DNA of 64,000 nt, from positions 147,701-211,700 of the forward strand of contig JAAKBF010000129.1 of assembly GCA_012656075.1 (NCBI GenBank), written 5' to 3'. Positions 36,704-50,977 of this stretch are shown piece by piece (position 1 is the stretch's first letter; the number at the start of each line of letters is the position of its first letter). The DNA is from Phytophthora hibernalis. Lineage: Eukaryota > Oomycota > Peronosporomycetes > Peronosporales > Peronosporaceae. Both the position numbers and the translations under genes were made by a program. A model generated the notes under the pieces. That model saw only the letters and a program-made list of their open reading frames with translations, was not told where the DNA came from and did no database searches.

Positions 36704-37372
36704 GGGTTAACGACAAAACAACCCATACGACACAAAATCGCACACTGCGCACTCACAAACCAACAACGTAACACACCACGCCTACACGCCTACACACCAC
36801 CCGACACCCTCCCGCGCCACACACGCACCCCAGCCATCACTCAACAAGCACACGCAAGGCCGTACGCACGCCAAATCCAGCCGAGCACCGCCACTGCTTC
36901 CACTGCTTCTCCACGGCAACTTTCAACCCTCCTGGACACTCATCGCCCCTCTTCTACTCGCCAGCTACACAACGCAGACCCTCGACCCGCCAAACGCACC
37001 AACAAAGGCAGATCATACCCCCAAAAGTTCCGTCCATCCGGGCCGGATCGAGCCCCGCCTCGGCCCGATTTGTTTTCCCTGAGCACCACGCACTCGCCCA
37101 CGCGCCGCTTGCTTGTGTGCCGATACGCTCAGAGGCCCAGCCACTTGGACAGCTATCAATCCTAGCTGTTTGTCCACTGACCAAGTTGGGGACCCGGCGG
37201 TGGCGCTACTGTGTCTGTGCCGCGCGTGCTAGCGTTGAAGTCGACTGTTTGACCGCCTCTATTGTGCAAGGCGGTAGCGGGCAGTCCGAGGAGCAGCCTC
37301 CGAGGTTAAACGATGCACGAACGCGTGTGCTAGATGCTGTGATGCTCGCTTGCGGCGTGCAGCAAAAGGATA

Positions 37373-37452
37373 TGTCAGCTGTGGGATTTGAACACGCGTT
37401 CGAAAACATTACGACCTGAACGTAACCCCTTAGACCACTCGGGCAAACTGAC
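37373..37452 (-). pseudogene. tRNA-Leu(CAG), unit 22, two-base T-stem deletion
   Basis: Same lesion as unit 11. Confidence 0.65.
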
Positions 37453-38121
37453 GGGTTAACGACAAAACAACCCATACGACACAAAATCGCACACTGCGCA
37501 CTCACAAACCAACAACGTAACACACCACGCCTACACGCCTACACACCACCCGACACCCTCCCGCGCCACACACGCACCCCAGCCATCACTCAACAAGCAC
37601 ACGCAAGGCCGTACGCACGCCAAATCCAGCCGAGCACCGCCACTGCTTCCACTGCTTCTCCACGGCAACTTTCAACCCTCCTGGACACTCATCGCCCCTC
37701 TTCTACTCGCCAGCTACACAACGCAGACCCTCGACCCGCCAAACGCACCAACAAAGGCAGATCATACCCCCAAAGTTCCGTCCATCCGGGCCGGATCGAG
37801 CCCCGCCTCGGCCCGATTTGTTTATCCCTGAGCACCACGCACTCGCCCACGCGCCGCTTGCTTGTGTGCCGATACGCTCAGAGGCCCAGCCACTTGGACA
37901 GCTATCAATCCTAGCTGTTTGTCCACTGACCAAGTTGGGGACCCGGCGGTGGCGCTACTGTGTCTGTGCCGCGCGTGCTAGCGTTGAAGTCGACTGTTTG
38001 ACCGCCTCTATTGTGCAAGGCGGTAGCGGGCAGTCCGAGGAGCAGCCTCCGAGGTTAAACGATGCACGAACGCGTGTGCTAGATGCTGTGATGCTCGCTT
38101 GCGGCGTGCAGCAAAAGGATA

Positions 38122-38201
38122 TGTCAGCTGTGGGATTTGAACACGCGTTCGAAAACATTACGACCTGAACGTAACCCCTTAGACCACTCGGGCAAACTGA
38201 C
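38122..38201 (-). pseudogene. tRNA-Leu(CAG), unit 23, two-base T-stem deletion
   Basis: Same lesion as unit 11. Confidence 0.65.
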
Positions 38202-38870
38202 GGGTTAACGACAAAACAACCCATACGACACAAAATCGCACACTGCGCACTCACAAACCAACAACGTAACACACCACGCCTACACGCCTACACACCACCC
38301 GACACCCTCCCGCGCCACACACGCACCCCAGCCATCACTCAACAAGCACACGCAAGGCCGTACGCACGCCAAATCCAGCCGAGCACCGCCACTGCTTCCA
38401 CTGCTTCTCCACGGCAACTTTCAACCCTCCTGGACACTCATCGCCCCTCTTCTACTCGCCAGCTACACAACGCAGACCCTCGACCCGCCAAACGCACCAA
38501 CAAAGGCAGATCATACCCCCAAAGTTCCGTCCATCCGGGCCGGATCGAGCCCCGCCTCGGCCCGATTTGTTTATCCCTGAGCACCACGCACTCGCCCACG
38601 CGCCGCTTGCTTGTGTGCCGATACGCTCAGAGGCCCAGCCACTTGGACAGCTATCAATCCTAGCTGTTTGTCCACTGACCAAGTTGGGGACCCGGCGGTG
38701 GCGCTACTGTGTCTGTGCCGCGCGTGCTAGCGTTGAAGTCGACTGTTTGACCGCCTCTATTGTGCAAGGCGGTAGCGGGCAGTCCGAGGAGCAGCCTCCG
38801 AGGTTAAACGATGCACGAACGCGTGTGCTAGATGCTGTGATGCTCGCTTGCGGCGTGCAGCAAAAGGATA

Positions 38871-38952
38871 TGTCAGCTGTGGGATTTGAACACACGCGTT
38901 CGAAAACATTACGACCTGAACGTAACCCCTTAGACCACTCGGGCAAACTGAC
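38871..38952 (-). tRNA. tRNA-Leu(CAG), unit 24, T-stem mismatch form
   Basis: Same U-C mismatch as unit 10. Confidence 0.6.
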
Positions 38953-39621
38953 GGGTTAACGACAAAACAACCCATACGACACAAAATCGCACACTGCGCA
39001 CTCACAAACCAACAACGTAACACACCACGCCTACACGCCTACACACCACCCGACACCCTCCCGCGCCACACACGCACCCCAGCCATCACTCAACAAGCAC
39101 ACGCAAGGCCGTACGCACGCCAAATCCAGCCGAGCACCGCCACTGCTTCCACTGCTTCTCCACGGCAACTTTCAACCCTCCTGGACACTCATCGCCCCTC
39201 TTCTACTCGCCAGCTACACAACGCAGACCCTCGACCCGCCAAACGCACCAACAAAGGCAGATCATACCCCCAAAGTTCCGTCCATCCGGGCCGGATCGAG
39301 CCCCGCCTCGGCCCGATTTGTTTATCCCTGAGCACCACGCACTCGCCCACGCGCCGCTTGCTTGTGTGCCGATACGCTCAGAGGCCCAGCCACTTGGACA
39401 GCTATCAATCCTAGCTGTTTGTCCACTGACCAAGTTGGGGACCCGGCGGTGGCGCTACTGTGTCTGTGCCGCGCGTGCTAGCGTTGAAGTCGACTGTTTG
39501 ACCGCCTCTATTGTGCAAGGCGGTAGCGGGCAGTCCGAGGAGCAGCCTCCGAGGTTAAACGATGCACGAACGCGTGTGCTAGATGCTGTGATGCTCGCTT
39601 GCGGCGTGCAGCAAAAGGATA

Positions 39622-39703
39622 TGTCAGCTGTGGGATTTGAACCCACGCGTTCGAAAACATTACGACCTGAACGTAACCCCTTAGACCACTCGGGCAAACT
39701 GAC
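39622..39703 (-). tRNA. tRNA-Leu(CAG), unit 25
   Basis: Last unit with a fully paired T-stem; its spacer is already of right-end type. Confidence 0.92.
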
Positions 39704-40373
39704 GGGTTAACGACAAAACAACCCATACGACACAAAATCGCACACTGCGCACTCACAAACCAACAACGTAACACACCACGCCTACACGCCTACACACCAC
39801 CCGACACCCTCCCGCGCCACACACGCACCCCAGCCATCACTCAACAAGCACACGCAAGGCCGTACGCACGCCAAATCCAGCCGAGCACCGCCACTGCTTC
39901 CACTGCTTCTCCACGGCAACTTTCAACCCTCCTGGACACTCATCGCCCCTCTTCTACTCGCCAGCTACACAACGCAGACCCTCGACCCGCCAAACGCACC
40001 AACAAAGGCAGATCATACCCCCAAAAGTTCCGTCCATCCGGGCCGGATCGAGCCCCGCCTCGGCCCGATTTGTTTATCCCTGAGCACCACGCACTCGCCC
40101 ACGCGCCGCTTGCTTGTGTGCCGATACGCTCAGAGGCCCAGCCACTTGGACAGCTATCAATCCTAGCTGTTTGTCCACTGACCAAGTTGGGGACCCGGCG
40201 GTGGCGCTACTGTGTCTGTGCCGCGCGTGCTAGCGTTGAAGTCGACTGTTTGACCGCCTCTATTGTGCAAGGCGGTAGCGGGCAGTCCGAGGAGCAGCCT
40301 CCGAGGTTAAACGATGCACGAACGCGTGTGCTAGATGCTGTGATGCTCGCTTGCGGCGTGCAGCAAAAGGATA

Positions 40374-40453
40374 TGTCAGCTGTGGGATTTGAACACGCGT
40401 TCGAAAACATTACGACCTGAACGTAACCCCTTAGACCACTCGGGCAAACTGAC
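40374..40453 (-). pseudogene. tRNA-Leu(CAG), unit 26, two-base T-stem deletion
   Basis: Same lesion as unit 11. Confidence 0.65.
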
Positions 40454-41123
40454 GGGTTAACGACAAAACAACCCATACGACACAAAATCGCACACTGCGC
40501 ACTCACAAACCAACAACGTAACACACCACGCCTACACGCCTACACACCACCCGACACCCTCCCGCGCCACACACGCACCCCAGCCATCACTCAACAAGCA
40601 CACGCAAGGCCGTACGCACGCCAAATCCAGCCGAGCACCGCCACTGCTTCCACTGCTTCTCCACGGCAACTTTCAACCCTCCTGGACACTCATCGCCCCT
40701 CTTCTACTCGCCAGCTACACAACGCAGACCCTCGACCCGCCAAACGCACCAACAAAGGCAGATCATACCCCCAAAAGTTCCGTCCATCCGGGCCGGATCG
40801 AGCCCCGCCTCGGCCCGATTTGTTTATCCCTGAGCACCACGCACTCGCCCACGCGCCGCTTGCTTGTGTGCCGATACGCTCAGAGGCCCAGCCACTTGGA
40901 CAGCTATCAATCCTAGCTGTTTGTCCACTGACCAAGTTGGGGACCCGGCGGTGGCGCTACTGTGTCTGTGCCGCGCGTGCTAGCGTTGAAGTCGACTGTT
41001 TGACCGCCTCTATTGTGCAAGGCGGTAGCGGGCAGTCCGAGGAGCAGCCTCCGAGGTTAAACGATGCACGAACGCGTGTGCTAGATGCTGTGATGCTCGC
41101 TTGCGGCGTGCAGCAAAAGGATA

Positions 41124-41205
41124 TGTCAGCTGTGGGATTTGAACACACGCGTTCGAAAACATTACGACCTGAACGTAACCCCTTAGACCACTCGGGCAAA
41201 CTGAC
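41124..41205 (-). tRNA. tRNA-Leu(CAG), unit 27, T-stem mismatch form
   Basis: Start of the uniform run of mismatch units (27-41). Confidence 0.6.
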
Positions 41206-41875
41206 GGGTTAACGACAAAACAACCCATACGACACAAAATCGCACACTGCGCACTCACAAACCAACAACGTAACACACCACGCCTACACGCCTACACACC
41301 ACCCGACACCCTCCCGCGCCACACACGCACCCCAGCCATCACTCAACAAGCACACGCAAGGCCGTACGCACGCCAAATCCAGCCGAGCACCGCCACTGCT
41401 TCCACTGCTTCTCCACGGCAACTTTCAACCCTCCTGGACACTCATCGCCCCTCTTCTACTCGCCAGCTACACAACGCAGACCCTCGACCCGCCAAACGCA
41501 CCAACAAAGGCAGATCATACCCCCAAAAGTTCCGTCCATCCGGGCCGGATCGAGCCCCGCCTCGGCCCGATTTGTTTATCCCTGAGCACCACGCACTCGC
41601 CCACGCGCCGCTTGCTTGTGTGCCGATACGCTCAGAGGCCCAGCCACTTGGACAGCTATCAATCCTAGCTGTTTGTCCACTGACCAAGTTGGGGACCCGG
41701 CGGTGGCGCTACTGTGTCTGTGCCGCGCGTGCTAGCGTTGAAGTCGACTGTTTGACCGCCTCTATTGTGCAAGGCGGTAGCGGGCAGTCCGAGGAGCAGC
41801 CTCCGAGGTTAAACGATGCACGAACGCGTGTGCTAGATGCTGTGATGCTCGCTTGCGGCGTGCAGCAAAAGGATA

Positions 41876-41957
41876 TGTCAGCTGTGGGATTTGAACACAC
41901 GCGTTCGAAAACATTACGACCTGAACGTAACCCCTTAGACCACTCGGGCAAACTGAC
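41876..41957 (-). tRNA. tRNA-Leu(CAG), unit 28, T-stem mismatch form
   Basis: Same U-C mismatch as unit 10. Confidence 0.6.
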
Positions 41958-42627
41958 GGGTTAACGACAAAACAACCCATACGACACAAAATCGCACACT
42001 GCGCACTCACAAACCAACAACGTAACACACCACGCCTACACGCCTACACACCACCCGACACCCTCCCGCGCCACACACGCACCCCAGCCATCACTCAACA
42101 AGCACACGCAAGGCCGTACGCACGCCAAATCCAGCCGAGCACCGCCACTGCTTCCACTGCTTCTCCACGGCAACTTTCAACCCTCCTGGACACTCATCGC
42201 CCCTCTTCTACTCGCCAGCTACACAACGCAGACCCTCGACCCGCCAAACGCACCAACAAAGGCAGATCATACCCCCAAAAGTTCCGTCCATCCGGGCCGG
42301 ATCGAGCCCCGCCTCGGCCCGATTTGTTTATCCCTGAGCACCACGCACTCGCCCACGCGCCGCTTGCTTGTGTGCCGATACGCTCAGAGGCCCAGCCACT
42401 TGGACAGCTATCAATCCTAGCTGTTTGTCCACTGACCAAGTTGGGGACCCGGCGGTGGCGCTACTGTGTCTGTGCCGCGCGTGCTAGCGTTGAAGTCGAC
42501 TGTTTGACCGCCTCTATTGTGCAAGGCGGTAGCGGGCAGTCCGAGGAGCAGCCTCCGAGGTTAAACGATGCACGAACGCGTGTGCTAGATGCTGTGATGC
42601 TCGCTTGCGGCGTGCAGCAAAAGGATA

Positions 42628-42709
42628 TGTCAGCTGTGGGATTTGAACACACGCGTTCGAAAACATTACGACCTGAACGTAACCCCTTAGACCACTCGGG
42701 CAAACTGAC
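42628..42709 (-). tRNA. tRNA-Leu(CAG), unit 29, T-stem mismatch form
   Basis: Same U-C mismatch as unit 10. Confidence 0.6.
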
Positions 42710-43379
42710 GGGTTAACGACAAAACAACCCATACGACACAAAATCGCACACTGCGCACTCACAAACCAACAACGTAACACACCACGCCTACACGCCTACA
42801 CACCACCCGACACCCTCCCGCGCCACACACGCACCCCAGCCATCACTCAACAAGCACACGCAAGGCCGTACGCACGCCAAATCCAGCCGAGCACCGCCAC
42901 TGCTTCCACTGCTTCTCCACGGCAACTTTCAACCCTCCTGGACACTCATCGCCCCTCTTCTACTCGCCAGCTACACAACGCAGACCCTCGACCCGCCAAA
43001 CGCACCAACAAAGGCAGATCATACCCCCAAAAGTTCCGTCCATCCGGGCCGGATCGAGCCCCGCCTCGGCCCGATTTGTTTATCCCTGAGCACCACGCAC
43101 TCGCCCACGCGCCGCTTGCTTGTGTGCCGATACGCTCAGAGGCCCAGCCACTTGGACAGCTATCAATCCTAGCTGTTTGTCCACTGACCAAGTTGGGGAC
43201 CCGGCGGTGGCGCTACTGTGTCTGTGCCGCGCGTGCTAGCGTTGAAGTCGACTGTTTGACCGCCTCTATTGTGCAAGGCGGTAGCGGGCAGTCCGAGGAG
43301 CAGCCTCCGAGGTTAAACGATGCACGAACGCGTGTGCTAGATGCTGTGATGCTCGCTTGCGGCGTGCAGCAAAAGGATA

Positions 43380-43461
43380 TGTCAGCTGTGGGATTTGAAC
43401 ACACGCGTTCGAAAACATTACGACCTGAACGTAACCCCTTAGACCACTCGGGCAAACTGAC
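43380..43461 (-). tRNA. tRNA-Leu(CAG), unit 30, T-stem mismatch form
   Basis: Same U-C mismatch as unit 10. Confidence 0.6.
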
Positions 43462-44131
43462 GGGTTAACGACAAAACAACCCATACGACACAAAATCGCA
43501 CACTGCGCACTCACAAACCAACAACGTAACACACCACGCCTACACGCCTACACACCACCCGACACCCTCCCGCGCCACACACGCACCCCAGCCATCACTC
43601 AACAAGCACACGCAAGGCCGTACGCACGCCAAATCCAGCCGAGCACCGCCACTGCTTCCACTGCTTCTCCACGGCAACTTTCAACCCTCCTGGACACTCA
43701 TCGCCCCTCTTCTACTCGCCAGCTACACAACGCAGACCCTCGACCCGCCAAACGCACCAACAAAGGCAGATCATACCCCCAAAAGTTCCGTCCATCCGGG
43801 CCGGATCGAGCCCCGCCTCGGCCCGATTTGTTTATCCCTGAGCACCACGCACTCGCCCACGCGCCGCTTGCTTGTGTGCCGATACGCTCAGAGGCCCAGC
43901 CACTTGGACAGCTATCAATCCTAGCTGTTTGTCCACTGACCAAGTTGGGGACCCGGCGGTGGCGCTACTGTGTCTGTGCCGCGCGTGCTAGCGTTGAAGT
44001 CGACTGTTTGACCGCCTCTATTGTGCAAGGCGGTAGCGGGCAGTCCGAGGAGCAGCCTCCGAGGTTAAACGATGCACGAACGCGTGTGCTAGATGCTGTG
44101 ATGCTCGCTTGCGGCGTGCAGCAAAAGGATA

Positions 44132-44213
44132 TGTCAGCTGTGGGATTTGAACACACGCGTTCGAAAACATTACGACCTGAACGTAACCCCTTAGACCACT
44201 CGGGCAAACTGAC
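44132..44213 (-). tRNA. tRNA-Leu(CAG), unit 31, T-stem mismatch form
   Basis: Same U-C mismatch as unit 10. Confidence 0.6.
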
Positions 44214-44882
44214 GGGTTAACGACAAAACAACCCATACGACACAAAATCGCACACTGCGCACTCACAAACCAACAACGTAACACACCACGCCTACACGCC
44301 TACACACCACCCGACACCCTCCCGCGCCACACACGCACCCCAGCCATCACTCAACAAGCACACGCAAGGCCGTACGCACGCCAAATCCAGCCGAGCACCG
44401 CCACTGCTTCCACTGCTTCTCCACGGCAACTTTCAACCCTCCTGGACACTCATCGCCCCTCTTCTACTCGCCAGCTACACAACGCAGACCCTCGACCCGC
44501 CAAACGCACCAACAAAGGCAGATCATACCCCCAAAGTTCCGTCCATCCGGGCCGGATCGAGCCCCGCCTCGGCCCGATTTGTTTATCCCTGAGCACCACG
44601 CACTCGCCCACGCGCCGCTTGCTTGTGTGCCGATACGCTCAGAGGCCCAGCCACTTGGACAGCTATCAATCCTAGCTGTTTGTCCACTGACCAAGTTGGG
44701 GACCCGGCGGTGGCGCTACTGTGTCTGTGCCGCGCGTGCTAGCGTTGAAGTCGACTGTTTGACCGCCTCTATTGTGCAAGGCGGTAGCGGGCAGTCCGAG
44801 GAGCAGCCTCCGAGGTTAAACGATGCACGAACGCGTGTGCTAGATGCTGTGATGCTCGCTTGCGGCGTGCAGCAAAAGGATA

Positions 44883-44964
44883 TGTCAGCTGTGGGATTTG
44901 AACACACGCGTTCGAAAACATTACGACCTGAACGTAACCCCTTAGACCACTCGGGCAAACTGAC
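44883..44964 (-). tRNA. tRNA-Leu(CAG), unit 32, T-stem mismatch form
   Basis: Same U-C mismatch as unit 10. Confidence 0.6.
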
Positions 44965-45633
44965 GGGTTAACGACAAAACAACCCATACGACACAAAATC
45001 GCACACTGCGCACTCACAAACCAACAACGTAACACACCACGCCTACACGCCTACACACCACCCGACACCCTCCCGCGCCACACACGCACCCCAGCCATCA
45101 CTCAACAAGCACACGCAAGGCCGTACGCACGCCAAATCCAGCCGAGCACCGCCACTGCTTCCACTGCTTCTCCACGGCAACTTTCAACCCTCCTGGACAC
45201 TCATCGCCCCTCTTCTACTCGCCAGCTACACAACGCAGACCCTCGACCCGCCAAACGCACCAACAAAGGCAGATCATACCCCCAAAGTTCCGTCCATCCG
45301 GGCCGGATCGAGCCCCGCCTCGGCCCGATTTGTTTATCCCTGAGCACCACGCACTCGCCCACGCGCCGCTTGCTTGTGTGCCGATACGCTCAGAGGCCCA
45401 GCCACTTGGACAGCTATCAATCCTAGCTGTTTGTCCACTGACCAAGTTGGGGACCCGGCGGTGGCGCTACTGTGTCTGTGCCGCGCGTGCTAGCGTTGAA
45501 GTCGACTGTTTGACCGCCTCTATTGTGCAAGGCGGTAGCGGGCAGTCCGAGGAGCAGCCTCCGAGGTTAAACGATGCACGAACGCGTGTGCTAGATGCTG
45601 TGATGCTCGCTTGCGGCGTGCAGCAAAAGGATA

Positions 45634-45715
45634 TGTCAGCTGTGGGATTTGAACACACGCGTTCGAAAACATTACGACCTGAACGTAACCCCTTAGACCA
45701 CTCGGGCAAACTGAC
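45634..45715 (-). tRNA. tRNA-Leu(CAG), unit 33, T-stem mismatch form
   Basis: Same U-C mismatch as unit 10. Confidence 0.6.
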
Positions 45716-46385
45716 GGGTTAACGACAAAACAACCCATACGACACAAAATCGCACACTGCGCACTCACAAACCAACAACGTAACACACCACGCCTACACG
45801 CCTACACACCACCCGACACCCTCCCGCGCCACACACGCACCCCAGCCATCACTCAACAAGCACACGCAAGGCCGTACGCACGCCAAATCCAGCCGAGCAC
45901 CGCCACTGCTTCCACTGCTTCTCCACGGCAACTTTCAACCCTCCTGGACACTCATCGCCCCTCTTCTACTCGCCAGCTACACAACGCAGACCCTCGACCC
46001 GCCAAACGCACCAACAAAGGCAGATCATACCCCCAAAAGTTCCGTCCATCCGGGCCGGATCGAGCCCCGCCTCGGCCCGATTTGTTTATCCCTGAGCACC
46101 ACGCACTCGCCCACGCGCCGCTTGCTTGTGTGCCGATACGCTCAGAGGCCCAGCCACTTGGACAGCTATCAATCCTAGCTGTTTGTCCACTGACCAAGTT
46201 GGGGACCCGGCGGTGGCGCTACTGTGTCTGTGCCGCGCGTGCTAGCGTTGAAGTCGACTGTTTGACCGCCTCTATTGTGCAAGGCGGTAGCGGGCAGTCC
46301 GAGGAGCAGCCTCCGAGGTTAAACGATGCACGAACGCGTGTGCTAGATGCTGTGATGCTCGCTTGCGGCGTGCAGCAAAAGGATA

Positions 46386-46467
46386 TGTCAGCTGTGGGAT
46401 TTGAACACACGCGTTCGAAAACATTACGACCTGAACGTAACCCCTTAGACCACTCGGGCAAACTGAC
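46386..46467 (-). tRNA. tRNA-Leu(CAG), unit 34, T-stem mismatch form
   Basis: Same U-C mismatch as unit 10. Confidence 0.6.
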
Positions 46468-47137
46468 GGGTTAACGACAAAACAACCCATACGACACAAA
46501 ATCGCACACTGCGCACTCACAAACCAACAACGTAACACACCACGCCTACACGCCTACACACCACCCGACACCCTCCCGCGCCACACACGCACCCCAGCCA
46601 TCACTCAACAAGCACACGCAAGGCCGTACGCACGCCAAATCCAGCCGAGCACCGCCACTGCTTCCACTGCTTCTCCACGGCAACTTTCAACCCTCCTGGA
46701 CACTCATCGCCCCTCTTCTACTCGCCAGCTACACAACGCAGACCCTCGACCCGCCAAACGCACCAACAAAGGCAGATCATACCCCCAAAAGTTCCGTCCA
46801 TCCGGGCCGGATCGAGCCCCGCCTCGGCCCGATTTGTTTATCCCTGAGCACCACGCACTCGCCCACGCGCCGCTTGCTTGTGTGCCGATACGCTCAGAGG
46901 CCCAGCCACTTGGACAGCTATCAATCCTAGCTGTTTGTCCACTGACCAAGTTGGGGACCCGGCGGTGGCGCTACTGTGTCTGTGCCGCGCGTGCTAGCGT
47001 TGAAGTCGACTGTTTGACCGCCTCTATTGTGCAAGGCGGTAGCGGGCAGTCCGAGGAGCAGCCTCCGAGGTTAAACGATGCACGAACGCGTGTGCTAGAT
47101 GCTGTGATGCTCGCTTGCGGCGTGCAGCAAAAGGATA

Positions 47138-47219
47138 TGTCAGCTGTGGGATTTGAACACACGCGTTCGAAAACATTACGACCTGAACGTAACCCCTTAG
47201 ACCACTCGGGCAAACTGAC
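47138..47219 (-). tRNA. tRNA-Leu(CAG), unit 35, T-stem mismatch form
   Basis: Same U-C mismatch as unit 10. Confidence 0.6.
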
Positions 47220-47889
47220 GGGTTAACGACAAAACAACCCATACGACACAAAATCGCACACTGCGCACTCACAAACCAACAACGTAACACACCACGCCTA
47301 CACGCCTACACACCACCCGACACCCTCCCGCGCCACACACGCACCCCAGCCATCACTCAACAAGCACACGCAAGGCCGTACGCACGCCAAATCCAGCCGA
47401 GCACCGCCACTGCTTCCACTGCTTCTCCACGGCAACTTTCAACCCTCCTGGACACTCATCGCCCCTCTTCTACTCGCCAGCTACACAACGCAGACCCTCG
47501 ACCCGCCAAACGCACCAACAAAGGCAGATCATACCCCCAAAAGTTCCGTCCATCCGGGCCGGATCGAGCCCCGCCTCGGCCCGATTTGTTTATCCCTGAG
47601 CACCACGCACTCGCCCACGCGCCGCTTGCTTGTGTGCCGATACGCTCAGAGGCCCAGCCACTTGGACAGCTATCAATCCTAGCTGTTTGTCCACTGACCA
47701 AGTTGGGGACCCGGCGGTGGCGCTACTGTGTCTGTGCCGCGCGTGCTAGCGTTGAAGTCGACTGTTTGACCGCCTCTATTGTGCAAGGCGGTAGCGGGCA
47801 GTCCGAGGAGCAGCCTCCGAGGTTAAACGATGCACGAACGCGTGTGCTAGATGCTGTGATGCTCGCTTGCGGCGTGCAGCAAAAGGATA

Positions 47890-47971
47890 TGTCAGCTGTG
47901 GGATTTGAACACACGCGTTCGAAAACATTACGACCTGAACGTAACCCCTTAGACCACTCGGGCAAACTGAC
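47890..47971 (-). tRNA. tRNA-Leu(CAG), unit 36, T-stem mismatch form
   Basis: Same U-C mismatch as unit 10. Confidence 0.6.
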
Positions 47972-48640
47972 GGGTTAACGACAAAACAACCCATACGACA
48001 CAAAATCGCACACTGCGCACTCACAAACCAACAACGTAACACACCACGCCTACACGCCTACACACCACCCGACACCCTCCGCGCCACACACGCACCCCAG
48101 CCATCACTCAACAAGCACACGCAAGGCCGTACGCACGCCAAATCCAGCCGAGCACCGCCACTGCTTCCACTGCTTCTCCACGGCAACTTTCAACCCTCCT
48201 GGACACTCATCGCCCCTCTTCTACTCGCCAGCTACACAACGCAGACCCTCGACCCGCCAAACGCACCAACAAAGGCAGATCATACCCCCAAAAGTTCCGT
48301 CCATCCGGGCCGGATCGAGCCCCGCCTCGGCCCGATTTGTTTATGCCTGAGCACCACGCACTCGCCCACGCGCCGCTTGCTTGTGTGCCGATACGCTCAG
48401 AGGCCCAGCCACTTGGACAGCTATCAATCCTAGCTGTTTGTCCACTGACCAAGTTGGGGACCCGGCGGTGGCGCTACTGTGTCTGTGCCGCGCGTGCTAG
48501 CGTTGAAGTCGACTGTTTGACCGCCTCTATTGTGCAAGGCGGTAGCGGGCAGTCCGAGGAGCAGCCTCCGAGGTTAAACGATGCACGAACGCGTGTGCTA
48601 GATGCTGTGATGCTCGCTTGCGGCGTGCAGCAAAAGGATA

Positions 48641-48722
48641 TGTCAGCTGTGGGATTTGAACACACGCGTTCGAAAACATTACGACCTGAACGTAACCCCT
48701 TAGACCACTCGGGCAAACTGAC
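48641..48722 (-). tRNA. tRNA-Leu(CAG), unit 37, T-stem mismatch form
   Basis: Same U-C mismatch as unit 10; first unit with the TTTATGCCTGAG junction. Confidence 0.6.
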
Positions 48723-49392
48723 GGGTTAACGACAAAACAACCCATACGACACAAAATCGCACACTGCGCACTCACAAACCAACAACGTAACACACCACGC
48801 CTACACGCCTACACACCACCCGACACCCTCCCGCGCCACACACGCACCCCAGCCATCACTCAACAAGCACACGCAAGGCCGTACGCACGCCAAATCCAGC
48901 CGAGCACCGCCACTGCTTCCACTGCTTCTCCACGGCAACTTTCAACCCTCCTGGACACTCATCGCCCCTCTTCTACTCGCCAGCTACACAACGCAGACCC
49001 TCGACCCGCCAAACGCACCAACAAAGGCAGATCATACCCCCAAAAGTTCCGTCCATCCGGGCCGGATCGAGCCCCGCCTCGGCCCGATTTGTTTATGCCT
49101 GAGCACCACGCACTCGCCCACGCGCCGCTTGCTTGTGTGCCGATACGCTCAGAGGCCCAGCCACTTGGACAGCTATCAATCCTAGCTGTTTGTCCACTGA
49201 CCAAGTTGGGGACCCGGCGGTGGCGCTACTGTGTCTGTGCCGCGCGTGCTAGCGTTGAAGTCGACTGTTTGACCGCCTCTATTGTGCAAGGCGGTAGCGG
49301 GCAGTCCGAGGAGCAGCCTCCGAGGTTAAACGATGCAAGAACGCGTGTGCTAGATGCTGTGATGCTCGCTTGCGGCGTGCAGCAAAAGGATA

Positions 49393-49474
49393 TGTCAGCT
49401 GTGGGATTTGAACACACGCGTTCGAAAACATTACGACCTGAACGTAACCCCTTAGACCACTCGGGCAAACTGAC
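49393..49474 (-). tRNA. tRNA-Leu(CAG), unit 38, T-stem mismatch form
   Basis: Same U-C mismatch as unit 10. A private C-to-A lies upstream in the spacer near 49337. Confidence 0.6.
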
Positions 49475-50144
49475 GGGTTAACGACAAAACAACCCATACG
49501 ACACAAAATCGCACACTGCGCACTCACAAACCAACAACGTAACACACCACGCCTACACGCCTACACACCACCCGACACCCTCCCGCGCCACACACGCACC
49601 CCAGCCATCACTCAACAAGCACACGCAAGGCCGTACGCACGCCAAATCCAGCCGAGCACCGCCACTGCTTCCACTGCTTCTCCACGGCAACTTTCAACCC
49701 TCCTGGACACTCATCGCCCCTCTTCTACTCGCCAGCTACACAACGCAGACCCTCGACCCGCCAAACGCACCAACAAAGGCAGATCATACCCCCAAAAGTT
49801 CCGTCCATCCGGGCCGGATCGAGCCCCGCCTCGGCCCGATTTGTTTATCCCTGAGCACCACGCACTCGCCCACGCGCCGCTTGCTTGTGTGCCGATACGC
49901 TCAGAGGCCCAGCCACTTGGACAGCTATCAATCCTAGCTGTTTGTCCACTGACCAAGTTGGGGACCCGGCGGTGGCGCTACTGTGTCTGTGCCGCGCGTG
50001 CTAGCGTTGAAGTCGACTGTTTGACCGCCTCTATTGTGCAAGGCGGTAGCGGGCAGTCCGAGGAGCAGCCTCCGAGGTTAAACGATGCACGAACGCGTGT
50101 GCTAGATGCTGTGATGCTCGCTTGCGGCGTGCAGCAAAAGGATA

Positions 50145-50226
50145 TGTCAGCTGTGGGATTTGAACACACGCGTTCGAAAACATTACGACCTGAACGTAAC
50201 CCCTTAGACCACTCGGGCAAACTGAC
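50145..50226 (-). tRNA. tRNA-Leu(CAG), unit 39, T-stem mismatch form
   Basis: Same U-C mismatch as unit 10. Confidence 0.6.
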
Positions 50227-50895
50227 GGGTTAACGACAAAACAACCCATACGACACAAAATCGCACACTGCGCACTCACAAACCAACAACGTAACACACC
50301 ACGCCTACACGCCTACACACCACCCGACACCCTCCCGCGCCACACACGCACCCCAGCCATCACTCAACAAGCACACGCAAGGCCGTACGCACGCCAAATC
50401 CAGCCGAGCACCGCCACTGCTTCCACTGCTTCTCCACGGCAACTTTCAACCCTCCTGGACACTCATCGCCCCTCTTCTACTCGCCAGCTACACAACGCAG
50501 ACCCTCGACCCGCCAAACGCACCAACAAAGGCAGATCATACCCCAAAAGTTCCGTCCATCCGGGCCGGATCGAGCCCCGCCTCGGCCCGCTTTGTTTATG
50601 CCTGAGCACCACGCACTCGCCCACGCGCCGCTTGCTTGTGTGCCGATACGCTCAGAGGCCCAGCCACTTGGACAGCTATCAATCCTAGCTGTTTGTCCAC
50701 TGACCAAGTTGGGGACCCGGCGGTGGCGCTACTGTGTCTGTGCCGCGCGTGCTAGCGTTGAAGTCGACTGTTTGACCGCCTCTATTGTGCAAGGCGGTAG
50801 CGGGCAGTCCGAGGAGCAGCCTCCGAGGTTAAACGATGCACGAACGCGTGTGCTAGATGCTGTGATGCTCGCTTGCGGCGTGCAGCAAAAGGATA

Positions 50896-50977
50896 TGTCA
50901 GCTGTGGGATTTGAACACACGCGTTCGAAAACATTACGACCTGAACGTAACCCCTTAGACCACTCGGGCAAACTGAC
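50896..50977 (-). tRNA. tRNA-Leu(CAG), unit 40, T-stem mismatch form
   Basis: Same U-C mismatch as unit 10. Confidence 0.6.
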